A DNA stretch of 64,000 nt from Sedimentisphaerales bacterium (GCA_016932895.1 JAFGCA010000821.1:1-64000), one strand, 5' to 3'. Positions 16,849-25,683 are shown, counted from the stretch's first letter. Program-made: numbers and translations. The notes: generated by a model not told the origin, from the letters alone.

Positions 16849-17415
16849 TCAACAGCGGCAGGGGGCTGCTACCGGATGGTTGTTTCGGGCGGCTTGAAGA
16901 CGCTGGAGCTCGTGGAGACCTTTATAGAAGATCCGTTCGAGATGGCCTTCGTAGCGGGTCAGGTTGTTGAGACGGTCCCAGGTCCAGGACTCCTCGGTCA
17001 AGACACTGCCCAGAGTGAGAGGCACGGGCTTGGCTTCTGGGGAGCGACGTGTCTCCAGAAATTGCAGCGGGTCTTGGCGGTCGTTATAGGCAATCGTCAT
17101 CACAGCCTGGAGCATTTCCTGTTCGATGCGACCTGCCCGGCGGAGTCGCCAGGCCGCAGCGACGATTCGTTGGGCGAGCATGATTTCCAATTCACCCTCG
17201 GGCGCGCGCCGCTCGGCCATGGCGTCTCGGAATCGCTCGAATTCCTCCGCGCTTTCTTCACCTAAAACAACATCGCTTGCCAACAGGCCGTGCTTCAGGG
17301 CGTTGCGGGATGCCTTGGTCTTGCCCAGAGGCGTAATCGGACCCGTAGATTTCTGTGCGTTACGTCGGTTGGCGGCTACTTGCTTAGCCGTAGTCTCCAG
17401 CTTTCTTTTACCCAT
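16849..17415 (-). CDS. Conserved protein of unknown function (AANRRNAQKSTGP-type)
   Basis: 188 aa. The N-terminus KQVAANRRNAQKSTGPITPL followed by GKTKASRNALKHGLLA is a hallmark of a protein family I associate with planctomycete genomes; no function is known to me. The centre is helical and charged (ELEIMLAQRIVAAAWRLRRA), and the end has YEGHLERIFYKGLHELQRLQ. No catalytic motif is evident. The last residues PCRC look wrong: one extra C in a five-C run (16861-16865) would switch to a frame reading PAAVDVNVDIASADAQ and stopping at 16812, so a recent frameshift at the C-terminus is possible. It lies inside the MNT/HEPN island. Confidence 0.7.
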   Translation of the reverse strand: MGKRKLETTAKQVAANRRNAQKSTGPITPLGKTKASRNALKHGLLASDVVLGEESAEEFERFRDAMAERRAPEGELEIMLAQRIVAAAWRLRRAGRIEQEMLQAVMTIAYNDRQDPLQFLETRRSPEAKPVPLTLGSVLTEESWTWDRLNNLTRYEGHLERIFYKGLHELQRLQAARNNHPVAAPCRC

Positions 17416-17621
17416 ATTACCAAATGGCTTCGTTTCGTAGTATTCAAGTGATTATCGCCAAACAGGGGGCCCAAGGCCGCGTTCTTGGGCAAATCTGGCT
17501 TGCCCTTTCCCTTACTGCTCTAAGCGTAGCCTGATTTCGTCTGCATCCAACTCAACAAAAGGCATGTAGTGATCCTGCTGTCTCTCATTGCACGCTTGCT
17601 GCAGGGTCTTGGAGTCTTCAT

Positions 17622-18017
17622 TTATTGCCACTTCCCGCGTTCGGTCTTCAGAGCCTCGAGAAGATTGGCAAACGCGGGCACGTACTTGTGGAGGGACTCA
17701 TAAACCTTCAAGGCATCCGCGGCGTTGTAGGTATGAGCCATTCGGTTCCTATCGGAGAGAATCTCCAACCAGAGAATCTCCTCGTCAAGCCATCGCTGGG
17801 CGAATGCCTGTTTGAAACAGGCCTTCGGCGAATTGCATTCTGAAAGACCGGACTCCCGAGCCAGGGCTTGTATGCTCTTCCACGCCAGCTCGAAGCAGAA
17901 CTCGAAATACTGGATGCAGCCTGCTTTTTCCAAGTCTGTTTCCGAGGGAACGGCAAGGACCTCCTTCAGGTTTTCGAGGGCCTTCTCAAAATCGCCCAGG
18001 AGTGTCTGGCTATCCAT
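17622..18017 (-). CDS. HI0074-type HEPN nucleotidyltransferase substrate-binding protein (pair 3)
   Basis: 131 aa, all-helical. It matches the HI0074 family: FEKALENLKEVLAVP, IQYFEFCFELAWKSIQALAR, CFKQAFAQRWLDEEILWLEI, and the conserved RNRMAHTYN with Arg and His, the RX4-6H-like catalytic position of HEPN RNases. It is the partner of the nucleotidyltransferase encoded just upstream, with which it overlaps by 8 nt. This pair belongs to a different subfamily from pairs 1 and 2. The frame is intact from ATG 18017 to the stop at 17622. Confidence 0.87.
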   Translation of the reverse strand: MDSQTLLGDFEKALENLKEVLAVPSETDLEKAGCIQYFEFCFELAWKSIQALARESGLSECNSPKACFKQAFAQRWLDEEILWLEILSDRNRMAHTYNAADALKVYESLHKYVPAFANLLEALKTERGKWQ

Positions 18018-18297
18018 CGTATAAAGGCTCCACGGCTTTCAGGGCCTCTCTTCTCAACGCGGGTGCGGCCCGATTCAAATCCACAAAATTAATCTCATAA
18101 AGAGTCTCAATGCTCTCTAACAGATCGTCAATTTCGTAAAACGTCCGCAGCGAAACAGGCCGGGCTCCGATGATGCCGACGTCAAAATCAGATCGGTCAC
18201 GAGCCTTTCCTGTAACTCGCGACCCAAACAGGACAATCCTGTACCCTTCCAGCTTGGGCGCAGCCTTGCGGAGTTGCTGCTTGATGAGTTGCTTTAT
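18010..18297 (-). pseudogene. MNT-fold nucleotidyltransferase with no normal start codon (pair 3)
   Basis: The frame reads IKQLIKQQLRKAAPKLEGYR, then IVLFGSRVTGKARDRSDFDV (GS-x10-DxD), and ends in EPLYDG with TAG at 18010-18012. In this frame, from the preceding stop codon down to the core fold, there is no ATG, GTG or TTG. The codon where the family normally begins is ATA (18295-18297), placed five or so bases after GAGAGGA, a good ribosome site. Either the ATG mutated to ATA or a rare AUA start is used. It overlaps the HI0074-type gene, its expected partner. Confidence 0.78.
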
Positions 18298-18601
18298 GGT
18301 TTCCTCTCGAGTCGTTGGCGGTTACTCCCGGCAACAGGCGGCTGTCAATGCACGGAAAGCCTGGGCTGCGACAGTATGACGGTGTGACTGGGTGACTGTC
18401 ATACGGCATCACCGTCAAACCGTCGCGTCGACATAGCTCGCCGTCGACCTTGCCTGTCGCTTTAGCACCGTTCGGGCAGACTCCGTCCCCGTCGGTTGCG
18501 CTGGACCGACGTCGCAGGTTTTCGCGGCTTTGTCGCGCCCCGTCAGCAATTACGCGTGAGGGTTCTGTGGGACCAACGGCCGCTGAGCCTGGTACAATTC
18601 C
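18298..18601. other. Intergenic region between the island and the wzz-like gene
   Basis: Contains the right copy of the 26-nt dispersed repeat and small inverted pairs (GTATGAC/GTCATAC, TGACGGTG/CACCGTCA, about 18373-18417). No coding frame is supported. A tyrosine kinase gene, often found after wzz, is not present. Confidence 0.4.
18395..18420 (+). repeat. Short dispersed repeat, right copy, at the island edge
   Basis: ACTGTCATACGGCATCACCG plus six bases, 20 of 26 identical to 14431-14456 and in the same orientation. It lies just outside pair 3. Confidence 0.5.
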
Positions 18602-19630
18602 TTACGTTCGAACCGTCTCGGCAGCGTCCTGATCCCGGTGGCCGGGACGGGCGTGACTTTCGACCGGTAAGGCCGAGCCCCCCACGCGTCTCTCGTCCGG
18701 CGGTGCATGCGGCAAGGATGGCGAATCCGACTCAAATGCGGGCAATCGGTTTTCAGAACGACGGCACTGCCTGCAGTATTCGCGAGCGAACGCCAGAAAG
18801 ATTCCAAAAACCAGCGCGACGATACCCGCCAGCATGGTCTTTCGAACCGTCCCCCGGGCCTTGCGCCGCTCCGGCGGAGTGGCGGGGTCGAGCACCTGGA
18901 TCGTCGGCATGCTCTTGGCCTCTTCGATCTTGGCGATCTCCGATTCGCGAATGAGCAGCTCGTACAGCATTTCCTGGACCTGGGCTTCGCGGCTGGGGAT
19001 GCTCTCGATCCGGCTGAGTTTCTGTTCGATTTCCTTCAGGCGGTTTTCCAGAAAGACCCTCTTGCTGGTGGCCTGGCCGGAGGAGAGCCGTTTGTTCTGC
19101 TCGTCGAGCTCCTCCACGTAGGCGTTGGCGATGGCGGCCGCCCGGCTGGGGTCGCGGTCCTCGACGGTAATGTAGACGAGGCCTTCGTCCGAGGCGTTGA
19201 TCTTCGTATTCTCGCGGAGCCTATTTCGGGCTTCGTATCCGGCCCCCTCTACCTCATAGACACCGGTCAGGTCGAACCTTTCGACGAGGGCGTCCGATAC
19301 GGCCCGACTCTCGAGTATGCCCACGTAGACATCCGCCACGCTGGTCACATTCATGACGTTGCGCAGCAGCGCCGATTCGGCACCGCCCAGCATGCCGGCG
19401 CCCAGGCGCGAGCTGCCCTCCAGCGACTCCAGGGGCGGCATAATCGACGTCGTGGAAAGGAAGGTGATCGGCGACAGGATACACACTACCCCGGTAGTGA
19501 CGGCGGCGAGAACGCAAATCGCCAGAATCATGCGCCGATACTTGTGAATCACGCGCAGGTAATCGAACAGGTCGATTTCCTCGGCCGGACCGCCCGCTCT
19601 CTCGTGCGGTATTCGTTCTTCACGTGCCAT
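18602..19630 (-). CDS. Wzz/GumC-type polysaccharide chain-length determinant protein
   Basis: About 342 aa from ATG 19630 (a TTG two codons earlier is possible). Topology is that of Wzz proteins: a cytoplasmic start with EEIDLFDYLRVIHKYRRMIL, a first TM near 35-55, a large periplasmic region with coiled-coil segments (AYVEELDEQNKRLSSGQA; RVFLENRLKEIEQKLSRIES), and a second TM after the proline-rich DPATPPERRKARG. It has a basic, disordered C-terminal tail and no fused tyrosine-kinase domain. It sets chain length with the Wzy polymerase and is co-transcribed with the upstream export protein gene, 25 nt away. Confidence 0.88.
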   Translation of the reverse strand: MAREERIPHERAGGPAEEIDLFDYLRVIHKYRRMILAICVLAAVTTGVVCILSPITFLSTTSIMPPLESLEGSSRLGAGMLGGAESALLRNVMNVTSVADVYVGILESRAVSDALVERFDLTGVYEVEGAGYEARNRLRENTKINASDEGLVYITVEDRDPSRAAAIANAYVEELDEQNKRLSSGQATSKRVFLENRLKEIEQKLSRIESIPSREAQVQEMLYELLIRESEIAKIEEAKSMPTIQVLDPATPPERRKARGTVRKTMLAGIVALVFGIFLAFAREYCRQCRRSENRLPAFESDSPSLPHAPPDERRVGGSALPVESHARPGHRDQDAAETVRT

Positions 19631-19655
19631 GCTCAATCACCCCGCTACGAATGCG

Positions 19656-22253
19656 TCATATCGCAAATGCCACCCCGGCGGCGACAGCGATCTGGAAGAT
19701 AATCTGCGTAATGTCTTTCGTCGTCTTGATCCAGAGGAAGCGATCCAGCTTCCTGGGGACTACAATCGTATCGCCCGGCTCCATCCGCAGGCTCATGAAA
19801 CCGCCGAAGAACCAGGAATTGTATTCGGAATTCCAGGACACCAGCTTGCCCCGGCTGCCCTGCTCCATACTCACGACCGAGCCGTCGGCCTTTATTACGC
19901 TGACCTGCTTCTTGTCGGCCTCCTTGGTCATCCCTCCCACACGGCCGAGGTAGTAGCCGACTGTGTTGCCTTCCTCGTAAAGCAGGGACGTGGCGTTAAA
20001 CACCTCGCCCACCACGTGCACCACGCCGGGCATCTGGGGGACGGTCAGCGTGTCGCCGTCTTCCATCTCCACGTCGTACCGAGTCCCTCTGAACTCCTCC
20101 AGAGGCTCCAGCTTCACCACCACGCGGCCCGTCAACTCGGCCGCGCGGAGCTTGGCGAGAAGCTCTTTCTTGGCCTCCAGAGCCGCCTGCTGTCCCTTGA
20201 CCGTCTCGGCGTCGAGCGCGCCGCTGATGCGCGCCTCGCTGCCGGCCAGCATCGACTCCTCAATTTCGCGGATCAGTTGATCCAATCGCCGTCGCTGGAT
20301 CTGCCTGGCGCTTTCGCGAGTGAAGACCGCCCCGCGCAGATAGGCCCGCTCGGTAAAACCGCCCGCGCGCTCGATCAGCGAGCTCAGCATCTCCCCTCTT
20401 CGCACGGGGTACGTGCCGGGGAAGCGGACTTCGCCGAGGATTTCGGCGCTCCGGTCGAATTCAAGTTCAGGAATCGGACGGATGACGAGGTGGTCGTAAT
20501 CTCTCAGCAGCAGGTTGTGCGCCGCATCACCCGCCAGCGCCTTTTCCAGATCGACATCAATGGTCTCACTTGTCATCCCCTGCTGGGTGACGTGCCTGCG
20601 GGTGATCTCGGCGTTCCGGAGATAGGCGTTCTTGCGCAGCCCGCCGGCCTTGTCAATCAGGTCGCTGACACGCATGTGCGGAACCAGCCGATACTGGTTA
20701 GGGTCAAAGACCAGACCGGAGATGCTGACGGCCTCGCTGATTCTTTCATCCCAGCGAAACACGCGGATCTTGTCGTACTGCTGCAGCTCAAAGTTCTCCG
20801 ATCCTTCGCCGGCGAGCAAGTCACCCGTATTGAAGGGAATCGTGACCGAATGCATGTCGGGGGGAATGAGCCGTTCTACTTCGCCGTACGTGAGATTGAC
20901 CTGGTCCCGCAAGACGTCATAGGAGGTCAGGACGTCCCGCAGTCGCATGCCCGGCTTCCATTCATACGTGCCCGGCCGCACCACGTGGCCGGCGAGATAA
21001 ACGACTTTCTCCTGCCGCGACGGAACGGCAAAGACCTTCACGACGTCGCCGTCCTGCAAAGTCACCTGCGCCGCCTGGCGCCCCTGTACGTCCCCCTCGC
21101 GTGATATGTCAAAATCGACGACGATGCGCCTCTGGTGATTCTCGATCCGCTCGACCTGCACCCGCTGGAGCCATCCCGTAAACGTGACCCCACCGGCTAA
21201 ATCGAGAACCTCACCCAGGGTCATGGATTCCGCCATCTCATAGATCGCCGGACGCTTGACGTTGCCCGCGACGCCGGTGACGGGACCGATCAAAGGAATG
21301 AAGATCGTATCTCCATCCTGCAAACGCAGATCCCCGCTCTTGTCGCCGCCGAGGAGAAAATCGTAGAGATCGATCTGCACGGGGTCCGCCCCGTTTCGCA
21401 GCACACGGATCTTCCTGAGGCTGCCGTTCTTGGACGGGCCGCCGGCGGCGAAGATCGCATTGATCACCGTCGAAAGCGAACTGACGGTGTAACTGCCGGG
21501 AGCCGATGCCTCCCCCACCACAAAAACGCGGATGGACCGCAGCCGATCCATGGTAACGACCATCTTGAAGTCGGTGTACTTGCGGGAGAGTTCGTTGCGG
21601 AGATAGCTCTCCAGCTCGGCGAACTTCATTCCCCAGACTTTCAACGCCCCCACTTCCGGCAGAACGACCTGGCCGTTGCGATCCACGCGCAATGGATACT
21701 GGGCATCGACCCGGCCCCATAACGTCAGGGTGAAACTATCCCCCGGCCCAATCACATAGTCCGGGCCGACCGGAACATTGTTCACCGGCGCAAACGTCGA
21801 AACAGGCTGGCGAAACATCGCATACCCAAACTGGGTCAAATCGAGGGCCACTTCAGAGGCGGCAGGAGAAAGCCGCCGGGAAAGAAGCAGCTCAATCCTG
21901 GAGGGCTCTTCCTCGAGATCTCTGCTCGGAAGCTCCTCCTCGTCCGGGGGAAGATTGGGCTCGTTAGGCTCATTGGGTCCCCGCACCGCCAGTCGTTGCG
22001 ACAGCCGGTCCAGCGATTGGCGCGACAACGATTGGGACTCTGCCGAGCGCAGTGCCCCTCCGCGGAGCAACGATTGCGCCCGCGCTTCCAACGGCGGGAG
22101 AAGAACCACACAGGCGAAAAAGAGCACAGACAAGGCTGCGTGCCGGACACGATCGCTTCGTGGAACGCGCCGCGAGCGGATTCGCCTGCCCGCCGGAAAA
22201 ACCGGCCGCCCCCCTATACCGTCCGAGTTCTGCGGAGGTATGCAGGATTTCAT
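19656..22253 (-). CDS. SLBB-repeat polysaccharide export protein (Wza-like)
   Basis: 865 aa. A basic leader with a hydrophobic signal (HAALSVLFFACVVLLPPLEA, about 38-57) precedes a proline/glutamate-rich linker. Then comes the Poly_export domain (YVIGPGDSFTLTLWGRVDAQ) followed by several SLBB units, seen as repeats such as VFVVGEASAPGSYTV, VAGNVKRPAIYEM, YLAGHVVRPGTYEW, ILGEVRFPGTYPV and VVGEVFNATSLLY. It ends in a short hydrophobic helix. It is much longer than E. coli Wza (about 380 aa) because of the extra SLBB units. AAGGAGTGTGG precedes the ATG at 22253. Probable outer-membrane or periplasm-spanning channel. Confidence 0.9.
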   Translation of the reverse strand: MKSCIPPQNSDGIGGRPVFPAGRRIRSRRVPRSDRVRHAALSVLFFACVVLLPPLEARAQSLLRGGALRSAESQSLSRQSLDRLSQRLAVRGPNEPNEPNLPPDEEELPSRDLEEEPSRIELLLSRRLSPAASEVALDLTQFGYAMFRQPVSTFAPVNNVPVGPDYVIGPGDSFTLTLWGRVDAQYPLRVDRNGQVVLPEVGALKVWGMKFAELESYLRNELSRKYTDFKMVVTMDRLRSIRVFVVGEASAPGSYTVSSLSTVINAIFAAGGPSKNGSLRKIRVLRNGADPVQIDLYDFLLGGDKSGDLRLQDGDTIFIPLIGPVTGVAGNVKRPAIYEMAESMTLGEVLDLAGGVTFTGWLQRVQVERIENHQRRIVVDFDISREGDVQGRQAAQVTLQDGDVVKVFAVPSRQEKVVYLAGHVVRPGTYEWKPGMRLRDVLTSYDVLRDQVNLTYGEVERLIPPDMHSVTIPFNTGDLLAGEGSENFELQQYDKIRVFRWDERISEAVSISGLVFDPNQYRLVPHMRVSDLIDKAGGLRKNAYLRNAEITRRHVTQQGMTSETIDVDLEKALAGDAAHNLLLRDYDHLVIRPIPELEFDRSAEILGEVRFPGTYPVRRGEMLSSLIERAGGFTERAYLRGAVFTRESARQIQRRRLDQLIREIEESMLAGSEARISGALDAETVKGQQAALEAKKELLAKLRAAELTGRVVVKLEPLEEFRGTRYDVEMEDGDTLTVPQMPGVVHVVGEVFNATSLLYEEGNTVGYYLGRVGGMTKEADKKQVSVIKADGSVVSMEQGSRGKLVSWNSEYNSWFFGGFMSLRMEPGDTIVVPRKLDRFLWIKTTKDITQIIFQIAVAAGVAFAI

Positions 22254-22686
22254 TCCACACTCCTTTGCGTTTCAACCAATCCTATTCTATCGCCTGATTC
22301 GCACAACCAGGCTTTTCGACGCTCTCAACAGGCACGGATATCACACCCCTGGCCTGTGGTGCCACCTTTCCCTTTCGCCCTCGCCCGGTTGACAACGGGC
22401 ACATGGTACCGCAAACGCCCCCCCTGTCAAGGCATTTCTGGCTCTTCGCGACACGCGGCCTGCCACGCATCATCATGGCCACCAAAGCACTGGCCGTCAC
22501 AAAGGCAAAACAATGTCAGCCCCTTCTGTTTTATCGGACAACCAAGCGGAAAATCTTCACCTCGATATTCCCTCACGCCGTCAATCTGACCGGCGGCGCA
22601 CATTCCACTTGACCCGGCGCCGCCGATGCCGTACCCTCTGGCCGTTTTACATGGATGGCAACAGGAATTATTTTGACAACCGGGCT
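22254..22686. other. Divergent intergenic region between wza-like and wzi-like genes
   Basis: Must hold promoters for both directions. A TCCGATAA on the minus strand (22531-22538) and a TTGACA at 22672 were examined and not accepted. No RNA gene or riboswitch consensus was recognised. Confidence 0.35.
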
Positions 22687-24153
22687 ATGCGAAGGATCGC
22701 GGTTTCGCTACTTATACCAATCGCACTGACCTTGCCGTGTCATGCCCTGGTCTCGACCAACGTGCCGCTCGATCACTGGAGTTATGGCGCGGTCGAAAAG
22801 CTGGCGAATTACGGGTACATCGACAGCGCCATGCTGGCTATGAAGCCCGTCACGCGCGTGGAGATGGCCCGGCACATCACTCAGGCCAGGCACCAGTTCG
22901 AACGAGAGGACGACGTTCCCAAAATCCTGTCGACCCTGCTTGACAGACTCACAAAGGAATTCAAGGCGGAACTGATTCTCATCGGCGAGATCGACGGGTG
23001 GCACGGCGATTCCTTCGTCAAGCCCGTCGAAAATCCCTACGTCAAGTACCTCTACGCCAAGAGCGATCCGGACCTGGAGAATCTGCGGGGCGACAAATTC
23101 GAGGACGGGTCCAACTACCGGGCGGGCTTTGCCTCGCGGGGCAAGTTCTTCGACACCGTCGCCTTTTATCTGCATCCGGAGTACGGAGACGCATCATCCG
23201 GGGGCGACGGCGACGTCGATCTGATCGAAGGCTACGGCAAGGTGGCCGTAGGCGACTACGAGCTTCAGATGGGCAAGGACTCGCTCTGGTGGGGACCAGG
23301 CTACCACGGCTCCATTCTCATGAGCAACAACGCCCAGCCGCTGAGGATGGTCAAGCTCGGCAATCCACAACCGATGCAACTGCCATGGATATTCGGTTGT
23401 CTGGGGCCTTTCAAGGGAGAATGGTTCCTGACCGAGCTGGAAGAGGACCGGGACATTCCCGAGGCGAGGCTCTCCGGCATCCGGCTCAACGCCCGGCCCC
23501 ATCCCCAGGTCGAGCTGGGTCTGTCGCGATTGGTGATGTTCGGCGGCCGAGGCGTATCCAGGGTGGACCTCTTCGACTACATCAAAGCGTTCTTTGCGTT
23601 GAGCGAACAGTCAGAGAACAACCAGCTTGCCGGCTTTGACGTGTCGTTTCTCCTGCCGCTCGGCCGGAACATGCCGCTGCGTTCGGTCAAGCTCTACGCC
23701 GACGCGGCCGGCGAAGACGAGGCCGGCGGCTACCCCAGCAAATGGGGCTACCTGCTCGGCGCACAATTCAACGATCTGTTGCGCACGGGAAAGACGGACC
23801 TGCGCATCGAGTACGCCGACACGCACAAGGTCTTCTACGAGCACAGCCTCTACACCTCGGGGTACACCTACAAGGGCCGCGTGATGGGCCACTACATCGG
23901 CCCCGACTCCCGCAACGTGTTTCTGCAGCTCTCGCACTACCTTACGGATGACATGCTGGTGCACGCAGGATTTGACCGGCGGACCTACGGTCAGTCAGCA
24001 GATACACAGAACCGGTTGAACGTATTCGCGTGCGACCTGACGCTCTTCGCATCGCCCGATTGGCAGGTCAGAACGGGGTATCGGTATGAGGACGGCAGCG
24101 CCAGCGAAGAAGACAACCATGTTTTTCAACTGCAATTGATCCGGGAATTCTGA
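22687..24153 (+). CDS. Capsule assembly Wzi family outer-membrane protein
   Basis: About 488 aa from ATG 22687, which gives a clean signal peptide (MRRIAVSLLIPIALTLPCHA); an ATG at 22651 would add 12 residues. After it comes an SLH-like helical segment (DHWSYGAVEKLANYGYIDSA). Then follow beta strands typical of Wzi: YRAGFASRGKFFDTVAFYLH, LQMGKDSLWWGPGYHGSILM, and the closing DLTLFASPDWQVRTGYRYED. Wzi-type proteins sit in the outer membrane and anchor or organise capsular polysaccharide at the surface. It is divergent from the export genes and converges on fliS, so it marks the right end of the polysaccharide locus. Confidence 0.85.
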   Translation: MRRIAVSLLIPIALTLPCHALVSTNVPLDHWSYGAVEKLANYGYIDSAMLAMKPVTRVEMARHITQARHQFEREDDVPKILSTLLDRLTKEFKAELILIGEIDGWHGDSFVKPVENPYVKYLYAKSDPDLENLRGDKFEDGSNYRAGFASRGKFFDTVAFYLHPEYGDASSGGDGDVDLIEGYGKVAVGDYELQMGKDSLWWGPGYHGSILMSNNAQPLRMVKLGNPQPMQLPWIFGCLGPFKGEWFLTELEEDRDIPEARLSGIRLNARPHPQVELGLSRLVMFGGRGVSRVDLFDYIKAFFALSEQSENNQLAGFDVSFLLPLGRNMPLRSVKLYADAAGEDEAGGYPSKWGYLLGAQFNDLLRTGKTDLRIEYADTHKVFYEHSLYTSGYTYKGRVMGHYIGPDSRNVFLQLSHYLTDDMLVHAGFDRRTYGQSADTQNRLNVFACDLTLFASPDWQVRTGYRYEDGSASEEDNHVFQLQLIREF

Positions 24154-24244
24154 AAGAACGCAGCCCTCCGCAGGACCGAAGGCGGCATCGGTGCCGGCGG
24201 CCGCACATCCGCGACATCCGTTGTCTCACGCCAGCCGGTGGACT

Positions 24245-24604
24245 CTACCCGGTGATCGCCTTCCAACTCTGACTGAGCTCTTCCATCAAAGTAATGACTT
24301 CCCGGATCATATCGGGATCGCGGCTCGCATTTGCCTGGCGCAAACGCCCGTTCATGAAGAGGTAGAGCTTTCGCAGGTTTTCCGCGATCTCTCCCCCCCC
24401 ACCCATGTCCAGCACGGCATTGAGCTCGCTGATGATATCCTGGGCGCGGTTGATGTACTGCCCTTTGGCGGCGTAGTCCCCCGCTTCGAGCTCCTTGACG
24501 GCCAGCTTCATGAACTTGATGGCGCCGTCGTAAAGCATGACAATCAAGCGTCCCTTGCTTTGCGTGCCGATGGCCGTCTGCTGATACGCTCCGATTCCAT
24601 TCAT
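24245..24604 (-). CDS. fliS: FliS flagellin export chaperone
   Basis: 119 aa from the ATG at 24604, which follows AGAGGGACGGAACC; a longer frame to 24682 exists but has no homologous N-terminus. The sequence starts MNGIGAYQQTAIGTQSKGRL and has the FliS core IVMLYDGAIKFMKLAVKELE, INRAQDIISELNAVLDMGGG and LYLFMNGRLRQANASRDPDM. FliS binds the C-terminal D0 domain of flagellin in the cytosol and delivers it to the type III export gate. It lies 173 nt downstream of the flagellin gene with a strong hairpin between. Confidence 0.93.
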   Translation of the reverse strand: MNGIGAYQQTAIGTQSKGRLIVMLYDGAIKFMKLAVKELEAGDYAAKGQYINRAQDIISELNAVLDMGGGGEIAENLRKLYLFMNGRLRQANASRDPDMIREVITLMEELSQSWKAITG

Positions 24605-24705
24605 GGTTCCGTCCCTCTGATAAACACGAGCCTTCCCGTTGTGATCGCAGACTCCGCTGCTCACCGGCTCCAGAGATGGCACATCATACGATGACCGTCA
24701 TTGAT

Positions 24706-24745
24706 GGGGAGATGACTGCCGGGGGTGCACCGCAGTCATCTCCCC
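24706..24745 (-). terminator. Perfect 14-bp hairpin after the flagellin gene
   Basis: GGGGAGATGACTGC (24706-24719) and GCAGTCATCTCCCC (24732-24745) are exact complements with a 12-nt loop. The hairpin lies 33 nt beyond the flagellin stop and 102 nt before the fliS start. It lacks a T tract on either strand, so it may be a partial terminator or a 3' stabiliser that gives more flagellin than FliS. Confidence 0.7.
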
Positions 24746-24777
24746 GTCTCTTGTCAAGCTCAGCACTGCTGTGATGC

Positions 24778-25587
24778 TTAGCCCAGCAGCGTCAATGCCA
24801 TCTGCGGGATCGAGTTGGCCTGGGCCAACATCGCGGTACCGGCCTGCGCCAACACCTGATTCCGGGTCAACGTCGCCATCTCCGTGGCGACATCCACGTC
24901 CGAAATGCGTGACTCGGCGGTACTGAGGTTCTCCGTCTGAATCCCAAGCACCTCGCCGGTGGACTCGAGACGGTTGATCATATAACCGAACTTGGCCCGG
25001 GCGGTATCCTTGGTGTTGATGGCACTGTCCAGGGTTCCCAGCGCCGCGCGGGCGCTGGCGGCGGTCGTGATGGCCAGAGTGGTAATTCCCAAACCGGCCT
25101 TGGTCATCTGGCTACCCTCAACGCTGATCAGGTCGCTCGAACCGCCGAAGTGAATCGACACGCTGGCGGAGTTGTCGAGCATGTTGATCCCGTTGAAATC
25201 GGTCGAGGTCGCGATGCGCTCGATCTCGTTGGCCATCTCATCGAACTCATTGTCCATGATGACCCGCTGCGCCGAGGAATAGGACCCTGTCGCCGCCTGT
25301 TCGGCCAACTCCTGCATACGCACCAGCAGATTATCGATAACCTGCATGGCCCCTTCCATGGTCTGCAGCATGCTGACGCCGTCCTGGGCGTTTCGCGTGC
25401 CCTGCTCCAGCACGGCGATATCGGCACGCATCAATTCCCGAACCGCCATGCCGGCTGCGTCATCACTGGCACTGTTGATGCGCAAGCCCGACGACAGACG
25501 CTCGACCGACGTGGCCAGGGCGTCGTAGCTCTGCCCGAGATACCGGGCAGCATTTGCCGCCATCATGTTATTCTTGATTGCCAACAT
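24778..25587 (-). CDS. fliC: Flagellin
   Basis: 269 aa, a short flagellin made only of the conserved D0/D1 helices. The N-terminal NMMAANAARYLGQSYDALAT, SVERLSSGLRINSASDDAAG and NAQDGVSMLQTMEGAMQVID and the C-terminal TENLSTAESRISDVDVATEM and MLAQANSIPQMALTLLG are classical. Between them is a small linker (SVSIHFGGSSDLISVEGSQM) instead of the variable D2/D3 domains. The ATG at 25587 is preceded by AAGGAG. A FliA-type promoter lies 97-123 nt upstream. Glycosylation, if present, would fall on D1 Ser/Thr. Only one flagellin gene is in this window. Confidence 0.96.
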   Translation of the reverse strand: MLAIKNNMMAANAARYLGQSYDALATSVERLSSGLRINSASDDAAGMAVRELMRADIAVLEQGTRNAQDGVSMLQTMEGAMQVIDNLLVRMQELAEQAATGSYSSAQRVIMDNEFDEMANEIERIATSTDFNGINMLDNSASVSIHFGGSSDLISVEGSQMTKAGLGITTLAITTAASARAALGTLDSAINTKDTARAKFGYMINRLESTGEVLGIQTENLSTAESRISDVDVATEMATLTRNQVLAQAGTAMLAQANSIPQMALTLLG

Positions 25588-25683
25588 ATTCGCAACTCCT
25601 TAAAAAAGACCCCAATTTGGCCCCTTGCTAAAGCATGCACTTGTCCACACCAATAGAAACGGCCTTTCGACCTTTCATGCTCA

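Noticed and set aside
19629..21104. Long open frame on the plus strand opposite the wza-like gene
   Set aside because: No domain, composition of an antisense shadow; the minus-strand SLBB protein is clearly the real gene.
22531..22538. TCCGATAA, FliA-like -10 upstream of the wza-like gene
   Set aside because: The matching -35 is absent and the leader would be about 270 nt.
22672..22677. TTGACA as a -35 for the wzi-like gene
   Set aside because: It lies 10 nt before the chosen start codon, so it cannot serve as its -35, and no -10 follows at proper distance.
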